Source: Garcia nutans (lineage: Eukaryota > Streptophyta > Magnoliopsida > Malpighiales > Euphorbiaceae). Taken from it: 64,000 nt of DNA. Both the position numbers and the translations under genes were made by a program. Within the stretch, counting starts at the first letter, position 1. Every line of letters begins with the position of its first letter. Shown here piece after piece: positions 53,903-64,000 of this stretch. The stretch lies in the NCBI GenBank assembly GCA_947685225.1, contig CANTUV010000053.1, forward strand, positions 4,759,501-4,823,500. Direction: 5' to 3'. The notes under the pieces are model-generated. The model was not told the origin of the DNA. It made no database searches and saw nothing but the letters and a program-made list of their open reading frames with translations.

Positions 53903-54881
53903 TTTGGTATCAGAGCTTAGGCTCTCCAAATCAGGTTTTTAGCATCATTCCTTCTTGTTTATGTCAAAAATATATATTGTCTTCCTTGGAGTCATTTTTT
54001 TTGCCATTAGTTTAATTTCTACAAGCTGTATGCCTTCTTGTTTCTTTGAGTCCTTCTACCTTAATGTTGTTGCTGGATTAAATTAAAAAAAAAAGAAAGA
54101 AAGAAAGAACGAAAAAAAAAGGTAAATTCGTGGCCCTTGGATTAGAAATTAAAGATTTTTAAGCAATGGGTGGATTCTCACAGGCTTCCAGTTTTTTTCA
54201 CAGGGGGGTGTGAAAATTTCTGGCTTCCAGTTTTTTTCACAGGGGGTTGTGAAAATTTTTGCCTTCTCACAGGGGGTTGTGACAATTTCTGCCTTCCAAA
54301 AGTGAATGTGTATGTAAACATGTCCAAATCCTTTCAAATTTTACAGGCATGTTTTAGATATTCAGCTAAGCATACATATTAAATTTCATGTCAAAATTCG
54401 TTCGTTTGCTTGGTTGTCCATATATTACCGCTAGTTAGCCATTTTTGGGTCCATAATATAAACGTTTCATAAGAGACCTAAAAATTCATTTTTCTTCTTC
54501 CATTTTGTCTCAATATATTGTCCTAAATCCAGTTTTGTCAAATTCTTCCCTTTGGTAATGTTTGTCTAAAATTTTAGTGTCTTTCGTCCTTAGGTTTCAA
54601 ATATCATATATTCTGTTTTTTTTCAGCTTGTGTTACTCTTGTTCCATTCTTGAATGTGTTTTAAACCTTGCAATTTAGTTATTTAGTTGAGGAAATATTA
54701 AGTTCTTGCTAGAACTTGGAAGGGGCTGAAGTGAGTGGAAAAAGGCATAGAGTGGCGAGATTTTTAGAGGGTAAAAGCCAAAGTTTGAGTGAAATACAGA
54801 TTGAGTGTTACCATATTAGAGTGAAACACGTGAGGGAGTGTGTAAGAGAATATTTCTAACATTTGTTTTGCAGCAATCAGT
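53903..54881 (+). other. A4 PBS and leader (predicted intron 53935-54873)
   Basis: PBS TGGTATCAGAGC is at 53905-53916, and the donor-like ATCAG/GTTTTTAG at 53934/53935. G-loop hairpins lie at about 54194-54283. The shared motif AGTGAAACACGTGAGGGAGTG is at 54820-54840, and CTAAC plus TTTTGCAG ends at 54873, eight bases before the ATG. It is nearly identical to the A1 leader. Confidence 0.75.
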
Positions 54882-57800
54882 ATGTCAACAAAACGAGATA
54901 GTGATCGAGAGAGCAACCGACCCCAAGAAGAGCCAGAAGCTTCTAATGTTCTTAAGGCATTGCAATCTCAATTTCAAAGGATGAATGTGTTGTTTGTTGA
55001 TATTAGAGAACAGATGGAAAAACACTCAAAACAAATTGAAGAATTGCAGCAAGCAAGCTCTACAAATCAAAGGAATTTAGGAAGGGATGAACGAGATAAT
55101 TTTCATAGGGAGCAAAACACAAATAGGGGGCAGAATAGAGGTAGGCGTGCTGGACTAAATGATTTGCCAGTTTTCAATGAATTGGAGGATGTAGATGAAG
55201 ATAATCTTGATGATGATGATGGGCAGCAATCTGTTGCACTTGATGATGTTATTAGACCAAGATATATGAGAGGTAATATGGGTGGTAGAGGTGGTGGCAG
55301 AAATATTAGGCAAGAAACTGTGGAAAATGCAAGAGGGAGAGGGAGAGTAGACAGCAATGTTAATGGAATTAAAATGAAAATTCCATCATTCCAAGGCAAA
55401 GCAAATCCAGATGCATACTTGGAATGGGAGAGAAAGACTGAACTCATCTTTGATTGCCACAACTATAGTGAGCAAAAGAAGGTGACACTTGCTGTGGTAG
55501 AGTTTACTGATTATGCATTAGTTTGGTGGGATCAATTACTCACTAAACGAAGAAGAAATGGCATGAGAGGAGTGCAGACTTGGGATGAGCTGAAACAAGT
55601 CATGAGAGATAGATTTGTACCACAACACTACTATAGGGAGTTACATCAACGATTACAAGGGCTGGTACAAGGCAATAAAAGTGTGGAAGAATATTTTCAA
55701 GAGATGGAAATGGCTATGATAAGAGCTAATATAGAAGAAGAAAGGGAAGCAACTATGGCACGGTTTCTACATGGGCTGAAAGATGAAATTGCCGACATAG
55801 TGGAGCTGCATCATTATGTGGAGCTTGATGACATGTTAAATATGGCAATCAAGGTAGAAAAACAACTCAAGAAGAAGAAAACAACCAGATCTGGAATGGG
55901 AATGAATTCTACCAATAATGTTCCTTGGAAGCCAAATTGGAAGAAAGGGGAATCTAGTGAGAATAAATTTGTTTCAAAGGAGAAGAAAGAGGGGAACAAG
56001 GCTGGAGAAAAACCCATTGTGATTGATAAGGGTAAGGCCCCAATGAACTCCAATGGAAGAACAAGAGACATCCAATGTTTCCGATGTTTAGGGAAAGGGC
56101 ATTATGCTAGAGAATGTCCAAATAAAAGGGTGATGGTGGTGAGGCCGAGTGGTGATATTGAATCTGAAGATGATGAAGTTGTAGATGAAGATTCAGATGT
56201 TAACATTCTACCTTTGGATGAAGATAGTGATGTAGAGCATGCTGTGCATGGAAGTGCTCTTGTTGTTATGCGTGCTTTAAATATACAGGTGAAGGAAGAT
56301 GAAGGTGATGAACTGCAAAGAGAAAATATTTTTCATACTAGATGTTTAGTCAAAGAAAAAGTTTGTAGTATGATCATAGATGGTGGGAGTTGTGTTAATG
56401 TGGCTAGCACTCTACTAGTAGAGAAACTTGCATTTCCTACTACAAAACATCCTAATCCATACAGATTTGCAGTGGTTGAATGATAGTGGAGAAGTTAAGG
56501 TGACCAAGCAAGTATTATTGTCATTTACCATTGGGAGGTATAAGGATGAAGTGTTGTGTGATGTAGTTCCCATGCATGCTAGTCATATCCTACTTGGGAG
56601 GCCATGGCAATATGATAGAAAAGCAACACATGACGGGTTTAAGAATAGGTATTCATTTGATTTTGAAGGCCGAAAGGTGACTCTTGCACCTTTAACACCT
56701 ATGGAGGCTTTTGAAGACCAAAAGAGAGTACAAGCTGCCATGCAAGAGAAAATGCAAAGAGAGGTTGAAAAGAGGGAGAGAGAAAAGAAAGATCAAGAGG
56801 AAAAACAAAGAATAAAAGCTGAGAGAGAAAAAGAAAAAGAGAAAAAGAAGAAATTACATAATAAAAATGAGAGTGGAGAGAAGAAAGTAAGTTTAGTTGC
56901 TAGGGGGAAAGATGTGAGGCAAGCATACTCTTCTGATAGTATGATGCTCCTTCTGATATGTAAGGGAGTTTTTCTTAATGTAACTGACCTTGATCCATCT
57001 ATTCCTAGTGTTGCTTTGACTTTGTTGCAGGAATTTGAAGATGTCTTTCCAAATGAGGTACCGAGTGGATTGCCACCCATTAGAGGAATAGAACATCAAA
57101 TTGATTTCATTCCTGGAGCTGTAATTCCAAATCGTCCAGCATATAGGACAAATCCTCAAGAGGTCAAGGAGTTGCAAAAACAGGTGGATGAGCTGCTTGC
57201 GAAAGGTCATGTTAGGGAGAGCATGAGTCCATGTGCTGTGCCGGTACTTCTAGTACCTAAAAAGGATGGATCAATGCGAATGTGTGTGGATTGTCGTGCT
57301 ATCAATAAAATCACTGTAAAGTATAGACATCCAATTCCTAGACTTGATGATATGCTTGATGAATTGCATGGTGCATGTATATTTTCAAAAATTGATCTTA
57401 AAAGTGGTTATCATCAAATAAGAATGAGATTAGGAGATGAATGGAAAACAGCTTTTAAGACTCAATATGGTTTGTATGAATGGTTAGTCATGCCTTTTGG
57501 ACTAAGCAATGCACCTAGTACTTTCATGAGATTAATGAATCATGTCTTGCGTGCTTTTCTTGGAAAGTTTGTTGTTGTGTATTTTGATGATATTTTAGTG
57601 TATAGTCAAAGTTTAAATGATCATTTAATGCATTTAAGATGTGTGCTTGAAGTTCTTAGGAAAGAGAAATTGTATGCAAATTTAAAGAAATGTACATTCT
57701 GTATGGAAAAAGTCATTTTCTTAGGATTTGTAGTGAGTGGGAAAGGAATTGAGGTTGATGATGATAAGGTAAAAGCCATCAAAGAGTGGCCTACACCAAA

Positions 57801-59838
57801 ATCCGTGACTGATGTTAGGAGTTTTCATGGTCTTGCTAGTTTTTATAGGAGATTTGTTAGAGACTTTAGTACAATTGCAGCCCCATTAAATGAAATTGTG
57901 AAGAAAAATGTAGGGTTCAAATGGAATAAGGAACAGGAGCATGCATTTAGATTACTAAAAGAAAAATTATGTTCTGCACCATTACTTGCATTACCTGATT
58001 TTTCTAAGACTTTTGAAGTTGAATGTGATGCTTCCGGAGTGGGTATAGGTGCTGTTTTGATGCAGGAAAGAAGACCAATTGCATACTTTAGTGAGAAGCT
58101 AAGTGGAGCTCCTTTGAATTACTCTACTTATGACAAGGAGATGTATGCATTAGTGAGGGCGTTGGAGACGTGGCAGCATTATCTTTGGCCAAAGGAGTTT
58201 GTTATTCATAGTGATCATGAATCACTAAAATACTTGAAAGGACAAAGCAAGCTGAACAAACGCCATGCCAAATGGAGTGAATTTATTGAAGCATTTCCAT
58301 ATGTGATTCAATATAAGCAAGGAAAAGAAAATGTTGTTGCTGATGCCTTATCTAGGAGGTATGTCCTAATCTCTATGCTTGATGCTAGACTTCTAGGATT
58401 TGAGCATATGAAAGAATTGTATAAGCATGACTCTGAATTTGCACAAATATATGCCTCTTGTGAAAATGCTGCCTTTGAAAAATTTTATAGGCATGATGGT
58501 TTCTTATTTAGAGAGAAACGACTTTGTGTTCCAAATAGCTCTATAAGAGGATTGCTTGTAAGAGAGTCACATGGGGGAGGTTTAATGGGACATTTTGGGG
58601 TGGCTAAAACATTAGAAATTCTGCATGAACATTTTTATTGGCCACATATGAGGAAAGATGTAGAGAAATTTTGTGCTAAATGCGTGACATGTATGAAAGC
58701 AAAATCCAAAGTAAGACCACATGGTTTGTATATGCCTTTAAGTGTACCTAGTGAACCTTGGGTAGACTTATCTATGGATTTTATTTTGGGGCTACCTAGG
58801 ACAAAAAAAGGTCATGATAGTTTATTTGTTGTGGTTGATCGATTTTCTAAAATGGCACATTTCATTCCATGTCATAAAACTGATGATGCATGCCATATAT
58901 CTGATTTGTTCTTTAGAGAAGTAGTGAGATTGCATGGTATTCCTAGGACCATAGTAAGTGATCGAGATGTAAAATTTTTGAGTCATTTTTGGAAAGTCCT
59001 ATGGGGAAAGTTAGGTACAAAGCTTTGTTTCTCTACTACATGCCATCCGCAAACAGATGGGCAGACGGAAGTTGTTAATAGGACTGTGGGCACTCTTCTT
59101 CGTACCATGATTAAACAAAATTTGAAGACATGGGAGGAATGCATACCATTTATTGAATTTGCATATAATAGATCAATGCATTCATCCACTGGATTTTCAC
59201 CCTTTGAGCTTGTCTATGGTTTTAATCCACTTACTCCATTAGATTTGTTGCCTCTTCCTACTAATGAGCTTACTAGTTTTGATGGTAAAAAGAAAGCTGA
59301 ATTAGTGAAGCAAATGCATCAAAGGGCCAAGCAACAAATGGAGAAGATTAATGAGAATAGAGCAACCAAAGTAAACAAAGGAAGGAAAAAGATGGTGTTC
59401 CAGCCTGGTGATCTGGTATGGGTTCATTTGCGAAAAGAAAGGTTTCCTACACAAAGGAAATCAAAATTGCAGCCGAGAAGTGATGGACCATTTGAAGTAC
59501 TCGAAAGGATTAATGATAATGCCTACAAGATTAATCTACCAGGTGAGTATGGTGTAAGTGCAACTTTTAATGTTTCTGATCTTGCTCCTTACTATGCAGA
59601 TGATGAAGATTCGAGGACGAATTCTTTTGAAGAGGGAGAGGATGATGAGGATCTGATTGCTAGCATACAACACCAAGGACCTATTACTCGATCAATGGCA
59701 AGAAAACTTCAAGGATTAGTTTCCAAACATCTATATGTTCTCAATACAATTGGAACGTTAAGACTTGAAGAAAATAAGAGCAAAGAAGCTGTTTGGTTGC
59801 ATGTGTCCAAATTGCAATCTACCCAAGAGGCCAATTGA
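54882..59838 (+). pseudogene. gag-pol: A4 gag-pol with one frameshift
   Basis: Gag-protease is open to 56483 and the rest is open from 56428 to 59838 in another frame; together they cover all domains of A1. The break is one extra T near 56466 (AGATTTGCAGTGG versus AGATTGCAGTGG in A1), after the protease motif DGGS. CCHC, YFDD, RNase H acidic residues and DD35E are intact. The tail reads [11 protein letters not shown]. Apart from the one-base change the element looks complete, which suggests recent inactivation, or possibly a sequencing error next to the T run. Confidence 0.93.
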
Positions 59839-60473
59839 CCCAAAGGAGTTAGAATACATATTGGCATCCATCATTATACCTTTGGGAGCTAAATACATAC
59901 CATTCACGTTCCATTGGATGTCCATATATTAAGAGTGGCTGAAATTCACATTGGGAGTCAAAGATGCCTTTTAAAAGCTAGTGGGAGACAAGCTATATGG
60001 CTGCCCATGCCTTTTAAAAGCTAGTGGGAGACAAGCTATATGGCTGCCCAATTTGTTTTATGTAACCACATTATTATATTTGTATTTTTCCATCATTTCA
60101 CTTGTTTTATGCTTTCTTTAAGTCTTTAAAAACATATGTAATGGCAGATTTTGAACTTAATGAATATTCTGAGTTTTCTCTCCATTTTTGAGAGCTTTGA
60201 GAGGTTTTTAGCCTTCTTTTGAGTTCTTGTTAGAACTTGCACGAATTCCTTGCAAAAATAACCAAGTTTGCTAGGTCTTAACTTATATTCAAGGTTTTTC
60301 CTTCACAAGTTGGGGTTGGGTCTTGAATCTTTGGTTTCCAGCCATATAGCTTCAGTTTTACATCACAAGTTGGTGTTGGGTTGAAGGTACTGGTTGGTGT
60401 TCTTATGTTTTGGAGACGATCCGTAGCTTGAGCTTCCTTAGGAATTAAATCCCAGCAAGGCAGGCTCACATCA
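59643..60473 (+). repeat. 3' LTR of A4
   Basis: 831 bp, TGATGAGGATC...CTCACATCA. It encodes the last 64 codons. The right flank ATTCACATTCC is unlike anything at the 5' side. Confidence 0.93.
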
Positions 60474-61690
60474 ATTCACATTCCAAAAAGAAACCATGGC
60501 ATGTAAAAAAGAATGGTCCAATTTAATATTTTGAAAACACTTCAAAGTATTAATTTTAGACCAAGATATTTGTTCCCAGTGAATGGCATTCATATTTTTA
60601 AATAGACCTTTTATTTTCTTCAAATTGAGTTCGGTCATTATTGACAATTGAAGAGAAATTAGAATTGTTAAAAGGAATTTTGATGCGGAAGTTGAAAATT
60701 TGTGGCTTCTGTATGAAGTAATAGCAGGGAAAGAAGATTTATATAGGATGATTGGCCATACTGAAGTTTACAAGGAATGGTTTGCGACCAAGACGCGTAA
60801 GGATAGGAAATTAGCGACGAAATGGTTTTGAGTGGCCGTGTTGCCTTCGGTTTTGTAAATCAATGCTACTGTGAAATTCTGAATTATTGTAATGCAGAAA
60901 TAATAAAAATGATAATACAAAAAAAACAAACAAAAAAAATATATAAATAAATAAATAATATATTTGAAAGTCAAAAGTTGCAGTAAAAGTGTAAATTATA
61001 GTTATCATTATTATTATACAATATTTTCTCAATTAGTACAATAATAGATCACTAAGGAGGAGGTGGTGGATTATGATCAAACAAAGCCCTGGAGAAGTCA
61101 TCGTCTATTGAAGGAGGAGGCATATCATCTATCCCAAGTCCACCCAAAGCAGGAGCACCTAAGCCTCTATTACCTTGGAATTCATATCTGTAATGATCCT
61201 CATCCGAAGTAGACGAAAGAATCTCATGGTCATCAGTTTGGGGTCCCCTAGACGACGAAGCACCAGGATCTCTTAGCCCCTGAAACCAAAAGTCTCAAAA
61301 GTCTTACTCTGACTGATGATACAATTTTTCAAAATGGGCAACCTGTTGACAACTAGCAGCTAACTCTTCTTAAAGTTTCTTATTTTGTTCCTCAAGCATC
61401 CGCTGTAAGCCAGAAAGAAAAGGGTAAGAGCATATATAATCATGCATACATGTAGCATAAATCATCATAAAACATGATAACCTACCAGGTAATTCATATC
61501 AATACCCTCTGGGTGAGATGGCATCTCCGGTTGATTAGAATGAACAAATGGAGGAGCGACAGAGGAAGGTCTAGCCTCACGACCATTCTATAACCCAAAT
61601 GTTGTTCCCTTGCTTTTGCAAATCAGAATGATGAACAAGACCAAAATTCAAATTTAAAACACCTTTTCTTGAATTTTGAATTTTAGGTTT
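60474..61690. other. Unrecognised AT-rich stretch; possible gene remnant on minus strand
   Basis: 60474-61040 has no credible ORF. On the minus strand about 61290-61060 reads an open piece ending GGLGIDDMPPPSIDDDFSRA...PPPPP and a stop, acidic and proline-rich. Further upstream, about 61420-61330 reads a short LQRMLEEQNKKL coiled-coil-like piece with a stop. GTAAG-like sites at 61420-61500 could be splice sites. It may be the 3' end of an old transposase-like or host-derived protein, but I do not recognise it and cannot connect the pieces. Confidence 0.3.
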
Positions 61691-62427
61691 TATAATAATT
61701 TTTTTTGAATTTTCGAATTTGAAGAAAACGAAAACGATTCAAGGAACAAACAACTTAGACGATCAAGAAACAAAGAAAATGACTCAAGAATCAAGAACAA
61801 AGAAACAGAACGAAAATAACAAGAGAAGAAATGAAAACGAAAATAACCCACAAAGAAAACAATTCAGAGGAACAAGGAAAAAAGAGAACGAATTCAACAA
61901 TTCAAGATCAAAGTAACGAAAATGAAAATAACAAGAGAAGAAACGAAATAAACAAAGAATTCGAAATTGATAGGGATAAAACCTGATCTAGAGTGCTGGC
62001 TCTGATACCAAATGATACGGAACCTCCAAGAATAAGCCTGAGATTAGGTTAGATTTCAGATTACCCTGAATTGATCACAGTCCTAAGATTTCGAAACAAA
62101 CTAGTTCCTAAACCCCAGAATCGAAACACTCCACAAGAAAGTTGATCAAACTACTTGAATGTTTCTAAGCATGCATTCTACTCAAGAACACAAAGATAAA
62201 AGCAAATTCGGCTTTTAGGTTAATAATTTGTCAAAACTAAAACTGATGTCTTACAACCCTAAATGAGATATAAATAGCTAAACCCTAATTAGGGTTATTA
62301 AGTAGCGTTTGGCTTTCTAATCAAATTTTAAGAAATAATAAAGTAAACAACGTTCTAATTTAATACAAAACAAACAGGGCCCTTACTTTTTAAATAAACA
62401 TAACTAATGGGCCTTAATACATATTAA
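61691..62427 (-). mobile_element. Family C 5' end fragment (C6): leader, PBS, truncated LTR
   Basis: Minus orientation. The LTR part 62013-62427 (TGATACGGAACC... to ACATATTA) lacks its U3 start and about 70 bp near CCTGAG/ATTAGG. The PBS complement is at 61999-62010, then about 300 bp of leader rich in GAAAACGAAAA-like phrases that match the C3 leader reversed. Gag is absent. The truncated LTR is fused to a D LTR fragment at 62428. Confidence 0.8.
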
Positions 62428-62695
62428 TTACAAGCCTCATTCGTGAATTACAACTTGTAGCAAGTTGTAATTGACTTCCTTTGGTCTTGTCTCCAAGCTT
62501 GTAATTCCTTGCAAACCATAGTTAGCCAAATTCACCAAATCTTGCAAATGGCAAATTAGTGCTTGCTGAATCTTTTTGGCTCGCGGTCTAGTTATAGGAC
62601 CTTGTGGCAAAATAATTGGATTGATGATCTCCTCAACTTGTTCACCACGTCCTAACTCTTGCTCATCCTTGCGGTGTGCTGGTTGTTCCACAACA
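62428..62695 (-). repeat. Family D 3' LTR, truncated (D3)
   Basis: In element sense it starts TGTTGTGGAACAACC at 62695, after the purine tract AAGGAGAGGGGAAA (62696-62709), and is cut at 62428. It encodes the tail of the polyprotein with QGPITRPRAKK and a stop near 62437. The same LTR start occurs at 1-102. Confidence 0.8.
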
Positions 62696-64000
62696 TTTCC
62701 CCTCTCCTTAAAAGGATTCGTCCTCGAATCAAAAGCATCACCGACATCAAAAGGACTTAAATCAGCAACATTAAACGAAGCACTTACATTATACTCACCT
62801 GGAAAATCCACTTTATATGCATTGTCATTAATCCTTTCAAGTATCTGAAAAGGACCATCTCCTCGTGGGTTTAACTTGGACTTTCTTTGGTGTGGAAACC
62901 GTTCTTTGCGAAAATGAACCCAAACCCAATCACAGGCTGAAAAATCATTGGCTTCCTTCCTTTATTCACTCGAGAAGCTACTTTAGCATTTTGCCTTTCA
63001 ATCCTTTCCTTAACCTGTTTATGTAACTGCTTCACAAAATCTGCCTTTGAGCTAGCATCAACACTCACAAAATCATTAGATGGCAATGGCAAAATATCCA
63101 AAGGAGTAAGCGGATTAAAACCATAAACAATTTCAAATGGAGAACAATTAGTAGTGCTATGAACAGCCCTATTATAAGCAAACTCCACAAATGGTAAACA
63201 ATCCTCCCACATCCTAATATTCTTTTCTATCACTGCCTTAAGCAAAGTAATCAATGTTCGATTCACAACCTCAGTTTGACCATCAGTTTGAGGATGGCAA
63301 GTAGTAGAAAACAACAACTTAGTCCCCAATTTTCCCAATAAAACATGCCAGAAATGACTCAAAAACTTAACATCTCTATCACTAACAATGCTTTTGGGTA
63401 TGCCATGCAAACGAACAACCTTTTTAAAGAACAAATCAGCAATCAATTTAGCATCATCAGTTTTATGACATGGTATAAAATGAGCCATTTTACTAAATCT
63501 ATCAACCACAACAAATATACTATCATGACCTCTCCTAGTTTTAGGTAATCCAAGCACAAAATCCATAGACAAATCAGTCCAAGGTCCATTAGGAATAGGT
63601 AATGGCGTGTACAAACCATGCGGTTTCATCCTAGACTTAGCTTCTCTACATGTTATGCAATGCTCACAAACTTTATGCACATCATGTTTCATACCAGGCC
63701 AATAAAAATGTTCTATCAACACATCATAGGTCTTACTTACCCCAAAATGACCCATCAAACCTCCCCCATGTGCTTCCTTAACTAACAACTCTCTCATGGA
63801 ACACTTAGGAATACACAATCTATTTCTCTTAAACAAGAAACCATCAAACAAATGAAAGTCTTTTGAAACAGCCACATCTCCACACGAATTATATATGTCA
63901 CCAAAATCCACATCACTAACATATAATTCCTTAATATGCTCAAAACCCAATAATCTAGCACTAAGAGAATTAAGTAAAACATACCTTCGCGACAACGCAT
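62696..64000 (-). pseudogene. pol: Family D integrase and C-terminus (D3), runs off window
   Basis: The minus-strand frame starts beyond 64000 and covers the RNase H end (ALSRRYV), the HHCC finger ([15 protein letters not shown]...CEHCITC), and the integrase core with [16 protein letters not shown] and [10 protein letters not shown] (DD35E). A one-base loss near 62935 (FQP then a wrong frame) gives a premature end at 62871. The correct frame resumes with [17 protein letters not shown] and VDFPGEYN, and passes into the LTR tail. Protease and RT are outside the window. It belongs to the same family as D2, but the two are not parts of one copy in a simple arrangement. Confidence 0.88.

Larger units (their letters stand above)
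53072..60473 (+). mobile_element. Full-length family A retrotransposon A4
   Basis: 7402 bp with 831-bp LTRs (53072-53902 and 59643-60473) that differ at very few sites (one noticed: GGACCTGTT versus GGACCTATT). PBS, leader with hairpins, purine tract and all domains are present. The flanks TTGGT and ATTCA do not match, and the interrupted B LTR does not resume, so a deletion or recombination removed one flank. Confidence 0.93.

Overview
The window is repeat DNA from a flowering-plant nuclear genome, probably a eudicot. It is AT-rich, shows no convincing cellular gene, and consists almost entirely of nested LTR retrotransposons whose primer-binding sites (TGGTATCAGAGC) match the 3' end of plant initiator Met-tRNA. 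Most belong to related Ty3/gypsy families. Their gag (YLEWERK, EFTDYAL, WWDQL, YYRELHQ), CCHC knuckle, DGG protease, YFDD reverse transcriptase and integrase ending in NDNAYK/ATFNV resemble the plant CRM (centromeric retrotransposon) chromovirus clade. That is a recognition from memory and was not computed. If right, it hints at a pericentromeric or centromeric location. Names used here: family A (831-bp LTR, TGATGAGGATC...CACATCA), family B (777-bp or 1187-bp LTR, ...CCGCATCA), family C (about 640-657-bp LTR, TGATAGAGACG...), family D (LTR TGTTGTGG...), plus a TRIM, a 5S-derived TRIM-like piece, and Tat/Athila-type remnants. Layout: 1-1407 is a minus-strand B element (B0) cut by a D LTR and carrying a 5S-like TRIM piece at its PBS. 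1408-2925 holds a Tat-type gag remnant and featureless DNA. 2926-16135 is a scrambled family A element (A3): its gag-leader block is inverted between inverted LTR arms, and its pol is split by B1 (7820-14774, TSD GTCGT, LTRs identical by eye, open 1574-codon frame). 16136-33580 is a decayed A element (A2). Its leader contains a TRIM (17690-25972, TSD GATTG), which contains A1 (17958-25363, open 1651-codon frame, matching LTRs) followed by an extra 473-bp TRIM-derived tail. A2 gag holds C1, an inverted pair of C LTRs with one TSD (CTTGG), and A2 pol holds a solo C LTR (C2, TSD GGAAG). 33581-37799 joins an inverted D RT/RNase H fragment to a 5'-truncated A element (A5). 37800-42755 is a tandem-repeat tract split by C3, a gag-only C element (TSD CCAAG) that itself holds solo LTR C4 (TSD CAATG). 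42756-46843 has a Tat-like LTR start, an inverted solo C LTR (C5, TSD AAGAG), a 517-bp tandem duplication and an Athila-type gag pseudogene. 46844-53071 is a B LTR (B3) holding B2, a minus-strand element with 1187-bp composite LTRs that has lost RT, RNase H and the integrase core (TSD CTTGA). 53072-60473 is A4, full length with one frameshift. 60474-61690 is unrecognised. 61691-64000 holds a truncated C 5' end fused to a D integrase/3' LTR fragment that runs off the window. Recurrent themes: the 3' LTR encodes the polyprotein C-terminus in several families; families A, B and C share a leader motif (AAACACGTRAGGGAGTG) just upstream of a branchpoint/acceptor-like signal at the gag ATG, suggesting a leader intron; and several inserts are non-standard cDNA products (inverted LTR pair, A1-TRIM chimera, composite LTRs) that still carry 5-bp target-site duplications.
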